A stretch of DNA of 15,200 nt from DATGIQ01 sp035295665 (GTDB lineage: Bacteria; Planctomycetota; Planctomycetia; Gemmatales; Gemmataceae), in the NCBI GenBank assembly GCA_035295665.1, contig DATGIQ010000332.1, positions 1-15,200 on the forward strand, given 5' to 3'. The translations under genes were made by a program, and so were the position numbers. Below are positions 1 to 7,635 of this stretch, piece by piece. The notes under the pieces are model-generated. The model was not told the DNA's origin. It made no database searches and saw only the letters and a program-made list of their open reading frames with translations. Every line of letters begins with the position of its first letter. Within the stretch, counting starts at the first letter, position 1.

Positions 1-2823
1 ATGTCTCCCTTGCTCGATCGGGGCCGGGCATTTGCGCAAACCACGGAGGGGACGATTCCGGGCTGGGCGGCGTGGCGCTTCCAGCGCATGGACGAGATCC
101 GCTTCATCGCCGAGGCCCTGTCCTGGGAAGTCGTCGGCCGCTTTGAGCACCCGCAAACCACTTCTGTGCGCATGGAATCGGCGATCGCCAAGATGCTGGT
201 GAGCGAGCTCCTGCATCAGCTGATCGAGTGGACCGAGGACATCTATGGGCTGGCCGGCCAAACTCAGCTCCACCTGATTGAGAAGCGGAAACGCGACGCG
301 CGCATCCTCACCATCTACGAAGGCACTAACGAGATCCAGCGCTTCTTCATCCTCAAAGACCTTGCGACCGAGATGGTCCTGACCGAAGGATCCGCCGAAA
401 ACATGGCCCTGGGAGCTTCCGGTTCCGGGCCGGCGCCGCCGGCTTCCCTGGGAATGATGGGCCGGGAAGCCCTGGAGCTAGAGGCGCTCCGGCGCGAAGT
501 GCGGCAGCGCGTTGGTGCTGCGTCGCAGTTCTTTGGCCAGGAGCTTTGGCAGAACCCAAACTTGCAAGCGAACTGCTTCCTCCTGGCCGAAGCGGCGGCT
601 TGGTTCAAAGCCGCCGACAGTACGCTCGGCCGGCTGGCCTGGCTCGAACGGCAAATTCAGGCGGACGAGACCGCAGAACCGACCCCCAAGCTCGACCTCG
701 CTCGGTGGGCCGTCCTGCGTTGTGTCACCGAAGTGCGCCATCGGTTGAACCGGTTCGACGAAGAACTGGCCCACCTACGACGGGGATATTATGCGCCCGA
801 TGTCCGGGCGGCCACGCTCCTCTTTGACCGCGTGGTCCAGGCTGTCCCGGTGCGAGCGATTGCCAGCCGGATCGCCATACCATTATCGATTCTGGTTGTG
901 GTCGAACCTTCGGCGGCCGCCGTCCCTCATCCGCGCGTTACGGAGGGACGCCTGCTGGAACCGCACCTTTCCTGGAACGATGCCGATCGATCCGCTTTGG
1001 AGGTAGCCCTGCGACTGCGGGACCAAGCAGAAGCGGCCGTGACGATCACGGTTGCGGCAGTTGGGCCCGAGCGCTGGGCTCCGGTGCTTCGCGAAGCGCT
1101 CAGCCTCGGCGTGGACCGTGTTCGGCTCATTAGCAGTGCGGATCCGGTGGCGCCGGATAGTGCGGCGGATGCCTTGGCGACGGCGTTCCGAGAGAAAGTC
1201 GACTTCGATCTGATCCTGGGTGGAAATGGCGATGCGAGCAACCAGGAAGGCCTCGTTGCCCGGCTGACGGCGGAGGCTCTCGGAATTCCTTACGCCGGCC
1301 ATGCGTCCCGGCTGGTTGTCCACAAGACCGAAACGGAAGCGGAACTTCTCTTGTTCGAGGCCGACGCTCAGCAACAACGGGTACGGAGTCTGCCGGCTGC
1401 CTTGAGCCTGGAGCCTGGCCTTCCCTTGAGGCCCTTCACGGTCGCGGGCTATCTGGCCGGGCTCGAAAAACCAGTCGAGGTCGAGCGCTGGAACAAGCGT
1501 GTGCCCGTTCATCCCCTCCTCTTGCAGGAAAGATCGTCGGAGAATGCTTCGGCAGAACCGGATGAGCTGCCGCATCTCCTCACGCCCGTTGATGCGGCCC
1601 GACTGACTCAGGCTCGGATCGGCCTGGGGGACGGTTCGGCCAATGCGGCCGAGAGTTTCGAGGGTGCCATCGAAGATGTATCGGTTCCCACGTTCGCAGC
1701 CGGAGGGGTGGTGGCGGTTTTATTGGCCGATGGCGACGGTCGGCTGCTACCGACGGCGCAAAACACGGTACGCGCGGCCCACGTCATTGCAGCCTGCGAT
1801 AACGCCCCATTGACCGTCCTGTTGCTGGTACCTCGATCGGAACCGAGTCAGCGCCGCGCCCTGGCTCACATTTTGAAAGGGTTCCACGGTCCGGTCATCC
1901 TCTTGGCCGCCGGCAGCGAAAACGACGTCCCCGAAATCAAGAGCCGGCTATTGGAAGAATCCTGGTCCGGCGTGGCGACGAAGCTGCGGGCCGTCGTGGG
2001 CGAACCCTGGGCGGAAGGCGCATTCGCGGCGCTGAGCCGGCACGGACAGCCCCACGGTGTGGCTGCGCTCCGTATCCGCCGGGTAGCCCTCGAAGAGCAG
2101 ACGGTCGTCCTGGAGGCATTCCAGGCTGGCGGTAAACTGGTCACGCAGCAAACGATCACGGACGAACCTGATCTCACGTACTGGATAACCATCACGGCCG
2201 ACGGAGACGTGAAGGGAGGGCTCGCTGCCGACACGGAGGCGGTTTCCCAGATCCAACGTTGGTCGCCCGGTATGAATCGTTTGTATGGCCAACGCGATAT
2301 CCAACGCCTGCTCGACGAGGTCAAACAGGAGATCGGGATCGCGCGTCTGGCCGATGCGGAGTTTATCGTCGATGTTGGCTATGGCGTAGGCAATCGGGAT
2401 GGTTACGAAGCGGTAATCGAGCCGCTGGAACGGACGTTGCGGGAGCTTGGAGTTCGTGGCCTGATGATCGGTGGGTCGCGCAAAGTGACGGAAGAGCTGC
2501 GGCTTCTACCGGCGGATCGACAGATCGGCCAATCGGGGGTCAGCGTCAACCCCCAGGTGTTGTTGGCCATCGGCATCAGCGGCGCTCCCCAGCACGTGAG
2601 CTACATCGGAAGACGGGCGACGATCCTGGCCTTTAACCGTGATCCGGAGGCCCCGATCATGACGCTGAATGAGCGCCAGCCGGGGCCGCGCGTTTTTTCG
2701 ATCCTCGGTGACCTGTTTGATACGGTGCCTGCCTTCACGGCGGCGCTCCGGCAGGCGGTTGCCGCATCCCCTCTGGAGGAACAAGTGGCAGGGTCCCCGC
2801 GCCACGGTGTTGAATCGAGATAG
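1..2823 (+). CDS. Acyl-CoA dehydrogenase / ETF-beta / ETF-alpha fusion protein (5' end outside window)
   Basis: This is a flavoenzyme that would oxidise acyl-CoA to enoyl-CoA and carry its own electron-transfer flavoprotein. Seen: residues ~20-125 are the last helical bundle of an acyl-CoA dehydrogenase, ending in YEGTNEIQR (Glu107 sits where the MCAD catalytic base lies). Residues ~129-152 are a Gly/Ala/Pro-rich linker and ~155-278 resemble the extra C-terminal domain of VLCAD/ACAD9. Residues ~292-500 match ETF-beta (GGNGDASNQEG at ~407-417). Residues ~565-920 match ETF-alpha, with FAD-site motifs GGSRK (Arg827), QIGQSG (Ser845), SGAPQH (His865) and AFNRDPEAPI (874-883). The N-terminal ~300 dehydrogenase residues are missing, so the ATG at position 1 is probably internal and the gene continues upstream. 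The lipase-like gene follows after 22 bp, suggesting one operon. Domain identity is confident. Working as a self-contained electron chain is inferred. Confidence 0.9.
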   Translation: MSPLLDRGRAFAQTTEGTIPGWAAWRFQRMDEIRFIAEALSWEVVGRFEHPQTTSVRMESAIAKMLVSELLHQLIEWTEDIYGLAGQTQLHLIEKRKRDARILTIYEGTNEIQRFFILKDLATEMVLTEGSAENMALGASGSGPAPPASLGMMGREALELEALRREVRQRVGAASQFFGQELWQNPNLQANCFLLAEAAAWFKAADSTLGRLAWLERQIQADETAEPTPKLDLARWAVLRCVTEVRHRLNRFDEELAHLRRGYYAPDVRAATLLFDRVVQAVPVRAIASRIAIPLSILVVVEPSAAAVPHPRVTEGRLLEPHLSWNDADRSALEVALRLRDQAEAAVTITVAAVGPERWAPVLREALSLGVDRVRLISSADPVAPDSAADALATAFREKVDFDLILGGNGDASNQEGLVARLTAEALGIPYAGHASRLVVHKTETEAELLLFEADAQQQRVRSLPAALSLEPGLPLRPFTVAGYLAGLEKPVEVERWNKRVPVHPLLLQERSSENASAEPDELPHLLTPVDAARLTQARIGLGDGSANAAESFEGAIEDVSVPTFAAGGVVAVLLADGDGRLLPTAQNTVRAAHVIAACDNAPLTVLLLVPRSEPSQRRALAHILKGFHGPVILLAAGSENDVPEIKSRLLEESWSGVATKLRAVVGEPWAEGAFAALSRHGQPHGVAALRIRRVALEEQTVVLEAFQAGGKLVTQQTITDEPDLTYWITITADGDVKGGLAADTEAVSQIQRWSPGMNRLYGQRDIQRLLDEVKQEIGIARLADAEFIVDVGYGVGNRDGYEAVIEPLERTLRELGVRGLMIGGSRKVTEELRLLPADRQIGQSGVSVNPQVLLAIGISGAPQHVSYIGRRATILAFNRDPEAPIMTLNERQPGPRVFSILGDLFDTVPAFTAALRQAVAASPLEEQVAGSPRHGVESR

Positions 2824-2845
2824 AGAATCGGAACAGAGGCAACCC

Positions 2846-4531
2846 ATGGCCATCGGATTGATCAAACAAGGCACCACATCATCGGAACCGCCGGTCGCGG
2901 CGATTCCGGAGCTGCAGCTGCGCGTCGATGAAGTTCTCGCCTCCGCCCGTCGGCTCTGGGTGCGCGGCCGACTGCAGGGTGGGCCATTCCCAGTTCAACG
3001 CGGCCAGGCCCGGCGCTGGTGGCCTCCGTGGCGGCGAAATCGGACCGTCTCCGTGCCGCTTGCTCCGATTCATCTCGAAACCCGGATCAGCGGACACGTC
3101 TTTGAGACCGAAGTTCCGCTCGATTCCGAAGGACGCTTCGAGGCCGGGTTCTTCGCGGAGCTCCCGATGGCCCGACGCGGCTGGCGTATCGCTCGCAACC
3201 GGGTAACCTGGGGCGGCCGGTCGGTGGAACAGTGCAGCGTTGTGCTCCAGCCTGCGGAAGAAGCCCACGGCCTCGTGGTCGTGATCTTGCCCTGGGAGTA
3301 CACGGCGGCGCCCCATGGGGCACAGCTTCTGGCGGGTTCCCAATCGGCGGCACGTTGGGCGCCCGTGCTGCGCCGGCTCCACCGCGAGCCGGGTGCGGGG
3401 CATGCCATTCTCTACGTAGCCGGTGTGCCAGGGCCGGCGGCGGGCGAAGCTGCTGAGCTGGCGCTGGCCACCACAACGCTCGGCTGGCCGGCCGGCATTT
3501 TCTTGCTTCTGCCGACGATCCCGGATGCGCGCGAAGCAATCCTTCACGGGCTCGATCGCCTCCGCTGGCTCTTTGCAGAGGAACTCGAGCTGAGCGTGCT
3601 TAACCTCGAACCGGAACTGTCAGCCGGACTGTCGACGTTGTTACCGCCCAAGCCCGAACGCGCTACCGTGCGCCGACTTTACGGACCTGGGGAAGATCCC
3701 AGCACGGTGTTTGCCGAGACCGCGTCGCAACCGGTTCAGGGCCGCATCGTGCCGCTGCGGTCCGCGCGGGCTTCCTTGGTGCCGCGCTACCCGGTCGTAT
3801 TCTGCCACGGCATGCTGGCGATGACGACGTTGCGGATGCGGCTGCCGGAGGACTTGAATTGTTTCTCGCCGCTGCGGCAGTTCCTCCGCGAGCGTGGTTA
3901 TCGGGCCCTGTTTCCGCAAGTGGCGCCCACCAGCGGCGTGGAGGCTCGTGCCCGGCAACTGCGCGAACAGATTCAGAAGTGGACCGACGAACCGATCAAT
4001 ATCATTGCCCACAGCATGGGCGGACTCGACGCCCGCTACTTGATCACCCACCTCGGGATGGCGGAGCGGGTGCGCAGCCTCACGACCATCGCGACGCCAC
4101 ATAGGGGCACCTATCTGGTGGACTGGTTCATTGCCAATTTCCGCAATCGCGTACCGCTCCTATTGGCGATGGAGGCGATGGGGATGAATGTGGACGGTTT
4201 TCGCGATTGCCGGCCGAGCGCTTGCCGTGCGTTCAATGCCGCCACACCGGATATGCCCGGGGTGCGCTATTTTTCCTATGCCGCTTCGGTGCCATCGAAT
4301 CGGGTGAGTCCTTTCCTGCGGCGGGCGTGGAACCTGCTCAGCTCCGTGGAAGGCCCCAACGATGGCATGGTCTCGCTGGAGTCCGCACGCTGGGGGGAGT
4401 GTTTAGGAATCCTGCAAGCCGATCATTTTGCGCAAACACCCGACCGGGTCTTTATCCGCCCCACGGAGGACTTCGATGCGCTGGGCTTTTACTTCCGGTT
4501 GCTCGAAGACCTGGCTCGGCGTGGATTTTGA
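2846..4531 (+). CDS. Lipase-like alpha/beta hydrolase with an N-terminal beta-rich domain
   Basis: A probable carboxylic ester hydrolase or lipase of 561 aa. Seen: the catalytic part starts with YPVVFCHGM (315-323, oxyanion-hole HG) and has the nucleophile elbow HSMGG (Ser390). NDG (Asp506) and DH (His527) lie where bacterial family I triacylglycerol lipases carry the remaining triad residues. TIATPHRGT and the FNAATPD/YFSYA stretch also fit that family. Residues ~20-265 are an additional region of two parts, first beta-rich and then mixed, that I do not recognise. No signal peptide or membrane segment is visible, so the protein is probably cytoplasmic, unlike typical secreted lipases. The frame is open further upstream (to 2669), but that would overlap the fusion gene; the ATG at 2846, preceded by GAGG, is preferred. 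Its position 22 bp behind the dehydrogenase-ETF gene suggests it feeds acyl groups to beta-oxidation. Substrate is unknown. Confidence 0.82.
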   Translation: MAIGLIKQGTTSSEPPVAAIPELQLRVDEVLASARRLWVRGRLQGGPFPVQRGQARRWWPPWRRNRTVSVPLAPIHLETRISGHVFETEVPLDSEGRFEAGFFAELPMARRGWRIARNRVTWGGRSVEQCSVVLQPAEEAHGLVVVILPWEYTAAPHGAQLLAGSQSAARWAPVLRRLHREPGAGHAILYVAGVPGPAAGEAAELALATTTLGWPAGIFLLLPTIPDAREAILHGLDRLRWLFAEELELSVLNLEPELSAGLSTLLPPKPERATVRRLYGPGEDPSTVFAETASQPVQGRIVPLRSARASLVPRYPVVFCHGMLAMTTLRMRLPEDLNCFSPLRQFLRERGYRALFPQVAPTSGVEARARQLREQIQKWTDEPINIIAHSMGGLDARYLITHLGMAERVRSLTTIATPHRGTYLVDWFIANFRNRVPLLLAMEAMGMNVDGFRDCRPSACRAFNAATPDMPGVRYFSYAASVPSNRVSPFLRRAWNLLSSVEGPNDGMVSLESARWGECLGILQADHFAQTPDRVFIRPTEDFDALGFYFRLLEDLARRGF

Positions 4532-4545
4532 GGGACCGTTTCGCG

Positions 4546-4575
4546 GCGGTTGGCCCAACCGCGCGGTCTCCGCGC
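4546..4575. terminator. Two adjacent hairpins downstream of the lipase-like gene
   Basis: GCGGTTGG (4546-4553) and CCAACCGC (4555-4562) form a perfect inverted repeat around one base. Directly after it, GCGCGG (4561-4566) and CCGCGC (4570-4575) form a 6-bp stem with loop TCT. The two stems share two bases, so they are mutually exclusive or partly competing. The location 15 nt after the lipase stop fits transcription termination, but no T-run follows. The rest of the 4532-4710 gap shows no gene and no strong promoter. Confidence 0.35.
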
Positions 4576-4710
4576 AGTCGGGCCAGCCGCTGCGAACTGA
4601 AAACTGAGACGCGTAAGCCATGCGTGTATCGGAGCGCACCACTGCCCCTTCCCACGATGCGGGAAACGAGTTACTCTGCAATTGGTATTTCGCCTTCATC
4701 CTGAGGTTCG

Positions 4711-7182
4711 ATGGCCCCAACCATGCGCTGGCTGCATACGGAATACATCCTGAAAGGTATTTTTCTTGGCCTACTTTTGTTCGTCGCGTTGCGTGCCCCG
4801 GACTGGCCGGCGCTGGGAATGGTGGCTCTGCTGACCTTCAGCGGCCTGGCCCTGTTTTTGTGTCTGGCCGGCTATGGGAAGCTGCGTGAAGGCTATCGAG
4901 TCAAGGGACGGTTTTTCGCGTTCTTGCTGTTCTTGATCCTGGAAAGTCCGCAGTTGGTGTATGCGGGAATCCTCGCCGGCATGCTGGCCGGGGCCCTGTA
5001 CCTGCGAGTGGACCAGACAGACACGCGCCTGTTGATCGGCACCGTGGGCGGCGGTGTGTTTCTGGGTATCTTCTTTTCGTTGCTGCGGCACGTCCGGCAG
5101 CGCTGGACCAGGCTCCTACTCAGCATGCTACTGGCTAGTGTGCTGGTTGCCGGTGCATTGTTCTGGTTCGGGCAGTTTGGGGCTCTGGGCGACCGGTTTG
5201 CATTGGTCAATCCCATCCATAACTCGACTATCTTCGGCTGTCAGCTTCTGCTCGGAATTCCCCTCTTTTATTTGCTGACCCTGGCGGGCAAAGAGGAGGA
5301 GTCGGAAGTCGAGTTTGGGGCTATGTGTGCGGCTCTCGGCCTCGGAGCGGCCATGCTTAGCCCAAACCGACCCGGCACGCAATCGCTGGCCTTCATTATC
5401 CCGCTTATGCTCTACATCTGGTACACGACTCTGGTATTGCCGCGGCTGCGTGTGTTCAAACATACCCTGCGGGGCTTCAGCTACGCCCAGATCGGTCGAT
5501 ACCGTCAGGCAATCCTTTCCTTCCGGCGGGCTCTGGAATTCGATCCGACGAATAAGCTGGCCGGCGAAGGATTGTGGAGCGTTCACCGAGCGCTAGATTT
5601 CGGCCAGCTCGCCCAGGATCCGGAAACCTTGGCGGTCGTCAACCTGGATATGTGCCTGGAACGGGCCGCGTCGCTCTTGCTCCAGGCTGGGCCGAGCCCG
5701 GAGAACTTGCAGGAAGCGCATCGTCTGCTCGATCTCGTGATGAATCAGCGTCCGCAGGCACGCGCGGCGGTGCATTACTGGCGTGGGGTGGCCCTGACAC
5801 ACGCCCGTCAGTTTGATGAGGCGGCCGCGGAATTGGGCAAAGTCTTGGACCCCAGCGATTATTCGCCAGATGATCTGCCGCGGCAAACGGTGCTGCTGTC
5901 CGCCTGGCAATTAGCAGTCCGCCTCCATCCCGAGCTCTCCCGCCGTGTGGGGACGTCGCAATTGGCCATTCCCGGCCGTCGTCTTGATGCCATCGCCGCC
6001 GTCGAACGCCAATTGGCCGCCAGCCCCGAGGATACCGAGGTCTGGGCGCTGAAGCGGTTGCTGTACCAGGATCTGACCGAGGCGGAGTACGAGGCGGCGG
6101 TTGGTCCGACTGGGCGAGCCGCGAATTTTGATCACGAATATGTGCTGCAGCTCGGCTTGGCTTTGATCAGCGATTCCGCTAACTGGAAGCGGGCATGCGC
6201 GTACCTGCGGATGGCTGCCCGCGGCTTGCCCGGCCGCGGACCGTCTATCTTCACGCAGATCGCTCAGGCCCATCAGCGGGAAGGACAGCCCCTGGGCGTC
6301 TGGAAGAATTACGAACTGGCCAAACGCGCCGGCCGAGAAGTGGGGGTGAAGGAGCTCAGTCCGGACGAGCGGCAGGCATATTTCGCGGCGATCAAACTGA
6401 TGGCGGACGGGGCGCTGACTCATAATGCCATCGATCTGGCGATCGAGAATTATCAGCTGTACGCGGAATCGGAGCGCAGTGGTCTGGAAACGCTCCGAAT
6501 CCTTGCTGATCTCTACGAACGCAAGGGGGATGCCCTGGCTGCCTTGCGCGTTACAGAACAAGCGTTGATCTATGACCCGAAAGACAAGGACCTCTTGCAA
6601 CGCAAAGATCGTTACTACTATTCCGTCATGCCCGACGATCTGCGGGCCTGCCCCGAGACGGTGCGCGGGGGAATCGATGTTGCCTACTGCTTGCGAAAGT
6701 CGCGGCTGCTGCTGGATGCCAAGAATTGGGACTTGGACACGCTGGATTGGGCACAACACCTGGCTGAGGTGGCACGGGTTTGTCAGCCGGAGAGCCGCAG
6801 TGCCAAAGTACTCGTTGCCCGCGCCCGCTTGCGGCGGGGAGAGAAAGCGGAAGCGGTGGCGCTCCTGGAGGAAGTCCGTTCTCCTAAGCCAGAGCAGTTT
6901 GCCAGCGGCGAAGAGGAAGATGCCTGGTACTTGGCAAACAAGTTGTTGGGGGAAGCTTACCTGTACGAATTAAACAAGCCCGACCTGGCGGTGGAGTGTC
7001 TCAAGGAATTCCGCCACAGCTCCAAGAGCGGGGCTGACACGCTGTATAAACTGGGCCAGGCCTATGAGCAGCTCGGCGATCGCACCCGGGCGGTGAAATT
7101 CTACAAGCACGTGGTTTCCTACGATAACCACCCGCTGGCCCCGGACGCTTACGACGCCTTGCACCGTTTGCAGTCCAGTTGA
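4711..7182 (+). CDS. Polytopic membrane protein with C-terminal TPR repeats
   Basis: An 823-aa protein of unknown specific role. Seen: the first ~245 residues hold about seven or eight hydrophobic segments (roughly 12-27, 34-54, 69-98 as one or two, 106-125, 135-155, 174-192, 203-217, 224-243). These are followed by a long soluble part rich in helical pairs. Clear TPR-like units lie at ~254-287 (YAQIGRYRQAILSFRRALEF), ~353-385, ~592-625 and ~774-808, with more degenerate ones between. No enzymatic motif is visible. TPR arrays are protein-protein interaction scaffolds, so a membrane-anchored assembly or scaffold role is the natural inference; which side of the membrane the TPR part faces is not clear. 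The start at 4711 is favoured by GAGG at 4703-4706, though spacing is only 4 nt; Met5 (4723) is an alternative. Gaps of 179 bp and 453 bp flank it, so it may be its own transcription unit. Confidence 0.85.
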   Translation: MAPTMRWLHTEYILKGIFLGLLLFVALRAPDWPALGMVALLTFSGLALFLCLAGYGKLREGYRVKGRFFAFLLFLILESPQLVYAGILAGMLAGALYLRVDQTDTRLLIGTVGGGVFLGIFFSLLRHVRQRWTRLLLSMLLASVLVAGALFWFGQFGALGDRFALVNPIHNSTIFGCQLLLGIPLFYLLTLAGKEEESEVEFGAMCAALGLGAAMLSPNRPGTQSLAFIIPLMLYIWYTTLVLPRLRVFKHTLRGFSYAQIGRYRQAILSFRRALEFDPTNKLAGEGLWSVHRALDFGQLAQDPETLAVVNLDMCLERAASLLLQAGPSPENLQEAHRLLDLVMNQRPQARAAVHYWRGVALTHARQFDEAAAELGKVLDPSDYSPDDLPRQTVLLSAWQLAVRLHPELSRRVGTSQLAIPGRRLDAIAAVERQLAASPEDTEVWALKRLLYQDLTEAEYEAAVGPTGRAANFDHEYVLQLGLALISDSANWKRACAYLRMAARGLPGRGPSIFTQIAQAHQREGQPLGVWKNYELAKRAGREVGVKELSPDERQAYFAAIKLMADGALTHNAIDLAIENYQLYAESERSGLETLRILADLYERKGDALAALRVTEQALIYDPKDKDLLQRKDRYYYSVMPDDLRACPETVRGGIDVAYCLRKSRLLLDAKNWDLDTLDWAQHLAEVARVCQPESRSAKVLVARARLRRGEKAEAVALLEEVRSPKPEQFASGEEEDAWYLANKLLGEAYLYELNKPDLAVECLKEFRHSSKSGADTLYKLGQAYEQLGDRTRAVKFYKHVVSYDNHPLAPDAYDALHRLQSS

Positions 7183-7577
7183 TGGAACGTTCGGGGGTCT
7201 GAATGAGCGAGAATGGAGAGCGGCCTGGCGCTGGCGGCTTAGCGACCCTGCTATGCCGCCAGCGGGCCGATATACGCGCATAACAGCGAGGGTATCAAGG
7301 AAAAATTTGGTGCGGCGCCAACTCACAGCGGTGCCCAAGGCCATGGCTGGTCGCCGCACCTGTCGCTCCGGATTCCCTATTCCGGATGTGCTGCACCAGG
7401 TGATCGCAAAAGCCGGGCCAGTGTGCGGCTTTCGGTCGGGCGCGGCTCAGGAATTGGTGCAAGGCATTGGCTGCCAAAGGCTTGCAATCGTATTGGCAAA
7501 TCCAAAGGCCTGGCTCGAAAGAGACGATGTCGTTTTTTTCTGTAAATGAACTGCAACAAGATTAACATGGTCGTAAA
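7183..7577. other. Non-coding gap with RNA-like secondary structure
   Basis: No convincing gene is found here: the open frames on both strands are short, lack ribosome sites and encode Arg-rich low-similarity sequences. The gap does hold structure. GGTGCGGCG (7309-7317) pairs perfectly with CGCCGCACC (7352-7360), closing over a palindrome GCCATGGC at 7340-7347. AAAGCCG (7409-7415) pairs with CGGCTTT (7426-7432). CCAAAGGC occurs twice within 7470-7515, and a run of seven T lies at 7533-7539. The tail from ~7530 is clearly AT-richer than its surroundings and could hold the promoter of the downstream gene pair. A structured small RNA or 3'/5' untranslated elements are possible, but no known RNA family is recognised. 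Confidence 0.35.
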
Positions 7578-7619
7578 CCCTGGTTAGCGCAGCCGTCACT
7601 TCTGTGGGCGCTGCCAGGG
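7578..7619 (+). promoter_or_regulatory. Hairpin just upstream of the racemase-like gene
   Basis: CCCTGG (7578-7583) pairs with CCAGGG (7614-7619). After a small internal loop AGCGC (7586-7590) pairs with GCGCT (7608-7612). A short CAC/GTG stem closes over TTCT at 7597-7606. The structure ends about 5 nt before the purine-rich ribosome site GAGAGGAAGG (7625-7634) of the GTG start at 7636. It may be a 5'-UTR control hairpin, or the end of an upstream transcript. No T-run follows, which weakens the terminator reading. Confidence 0.4.
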
Positions 7620-7635
7620 AAGATGAGAGGAAGGC

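Noticed and set aside
883..1575. 230-codon minus-strand open frame inside the fusion gene
   Set aside because: It lies wholly within the ETF-beta coding region, has Arg/Gln-rich unfamiliar composition and no recognisable motif; long antisense frames are common in GC-rich genes.
2669..2845. Upstream extension of the lipase-like gene overlapping the fusion gene
   Set aside because: It would overlap 155 bp of a well-supported gene and adds Arg/Ser-rich residues with no family match; the ATG at 2846 is better placed.
5911..6759. 282-codon minus-strand open frame opposite the TPR gene
   Set aside because: It is a shadow of the TPR coding sequence without motif or ribosome site.
7533..7539. Run of seven T as an intrinsic terminator tail
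   Set aside because: The only stem directly before it (ACGA-TG-TCGT) has four pairs and a 2-nt loop, too weak for a terminator.
7253..7549. 98-codon plus-strand open frame in the large gap
   Set aside because: No ribosome site, Arg-rich low-complexity start, competing open frames on the other strand, and overlap with strong secondary structure.
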